Source of the DNA: Balanoglossus misakiensis
Taxonomy: Eukaryota > Hemichordata
Length of the DNA stretch: 64,000 bases
Direction: 5' to 3'
NCBI GenBank assembly: GCA_040954595.2
Contig: CM082585.2
Span: forward strand, 5,766,001-5,830,000
Every line of letters starts with the position of its first letter. Position 1 is the stretch's first letter. Made by a program: the position numbers and the translations under genes. This document shows, piece by piece, positions 63,940-64,000 of the stretch. The notes below the pieces were generated by a model that saw only the letters and a list, made by a program, of their open reading frames with translations, was not told the origin of the DNA and did no database searches.

Positions 63940-64000
63940 GTGAAGTTTGCACGTGTGATATTTATACTGAGTGTTGATGCAGAATAATCTGTCCTCATCG

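Overview
The window is nuclear DNA of an animal. Genes are split by GT/AG introns, there are many microsatellites and short inverted-repeat transposons, and a 20 kb satellite. The content suggests a marine invertebrate: an APE-type non-LTR retrotransposon carrying a 2A-like peptide, a tandem family of CD225/dispanin genes, an ABCC5-type transporter and a single-exon class A GPCR. I lean towards an invertebrate deuterostome such as a lancelet or hemichordate. A lophotrochozoan cannot be excluded, and no species can be named from the sequence alone.

Layout. 1-2.5 kb: minus-strand retrotransposon with ORF1 (coiled coil, RRM-like part, 2A motif) and the endonuclease part of ORF2, cut by the left edge. 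2.5-7 kb: no recognisable gene. 7.5-9.15 kb: intronless orphan GPCR on the minus strand. 9.2-18.8 kb: intergenic and probable 5' non-coding sequence, with a GATA microsatellite, G/C homopolymers, a CpG-rich block and a candidate non-coding first exon ending at 16124. 18.87-30.98 kb: complete plus-strand ABCC5/MRP5-like gene. I could place 22 coding exons, 4665 nt in total, divisible by three, encoding 1554 residues with all ABC motifs. Its introns hold several MITEs and a four-copy duplication of an exon end with its splice donor. About 31-32.8 kb: its probable 3' UTR.

32.85-52.55 kb: one uninterrupted satellite of about 222 copies of an 88 bp monomer rich in dyad symmetry, with nested higher-order repeats. 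Two adjacent 703 bp blocks look identical. 53.4-62.5 kb: three tandem minus-strand CD225/dispanin (IFITM-like) genes. Each has four coding exons (138, 127 and 134 residues) with the same exon phases and a CACGTG box 109-143 bp before the ATG. A decayed fourth module lies between genes 2 and 3. 62.6-64 kb: intergenic sequence, an ATAC microsatellite and a possible first exon at the right edge.

The host genes do not form a pathway. The GPCR and ABCC5-like protein are unrelated neighbours. The dispanins are a local family expanded by unequal exchange. The strongest leads are the retrotransposon with a 2A motif plus a lone in-frame UAG between its two ORFs, the dyad-rich satellite with its higher-order structure, and the dispanin cluster with shared promoter boxes and pseudogene remnant.
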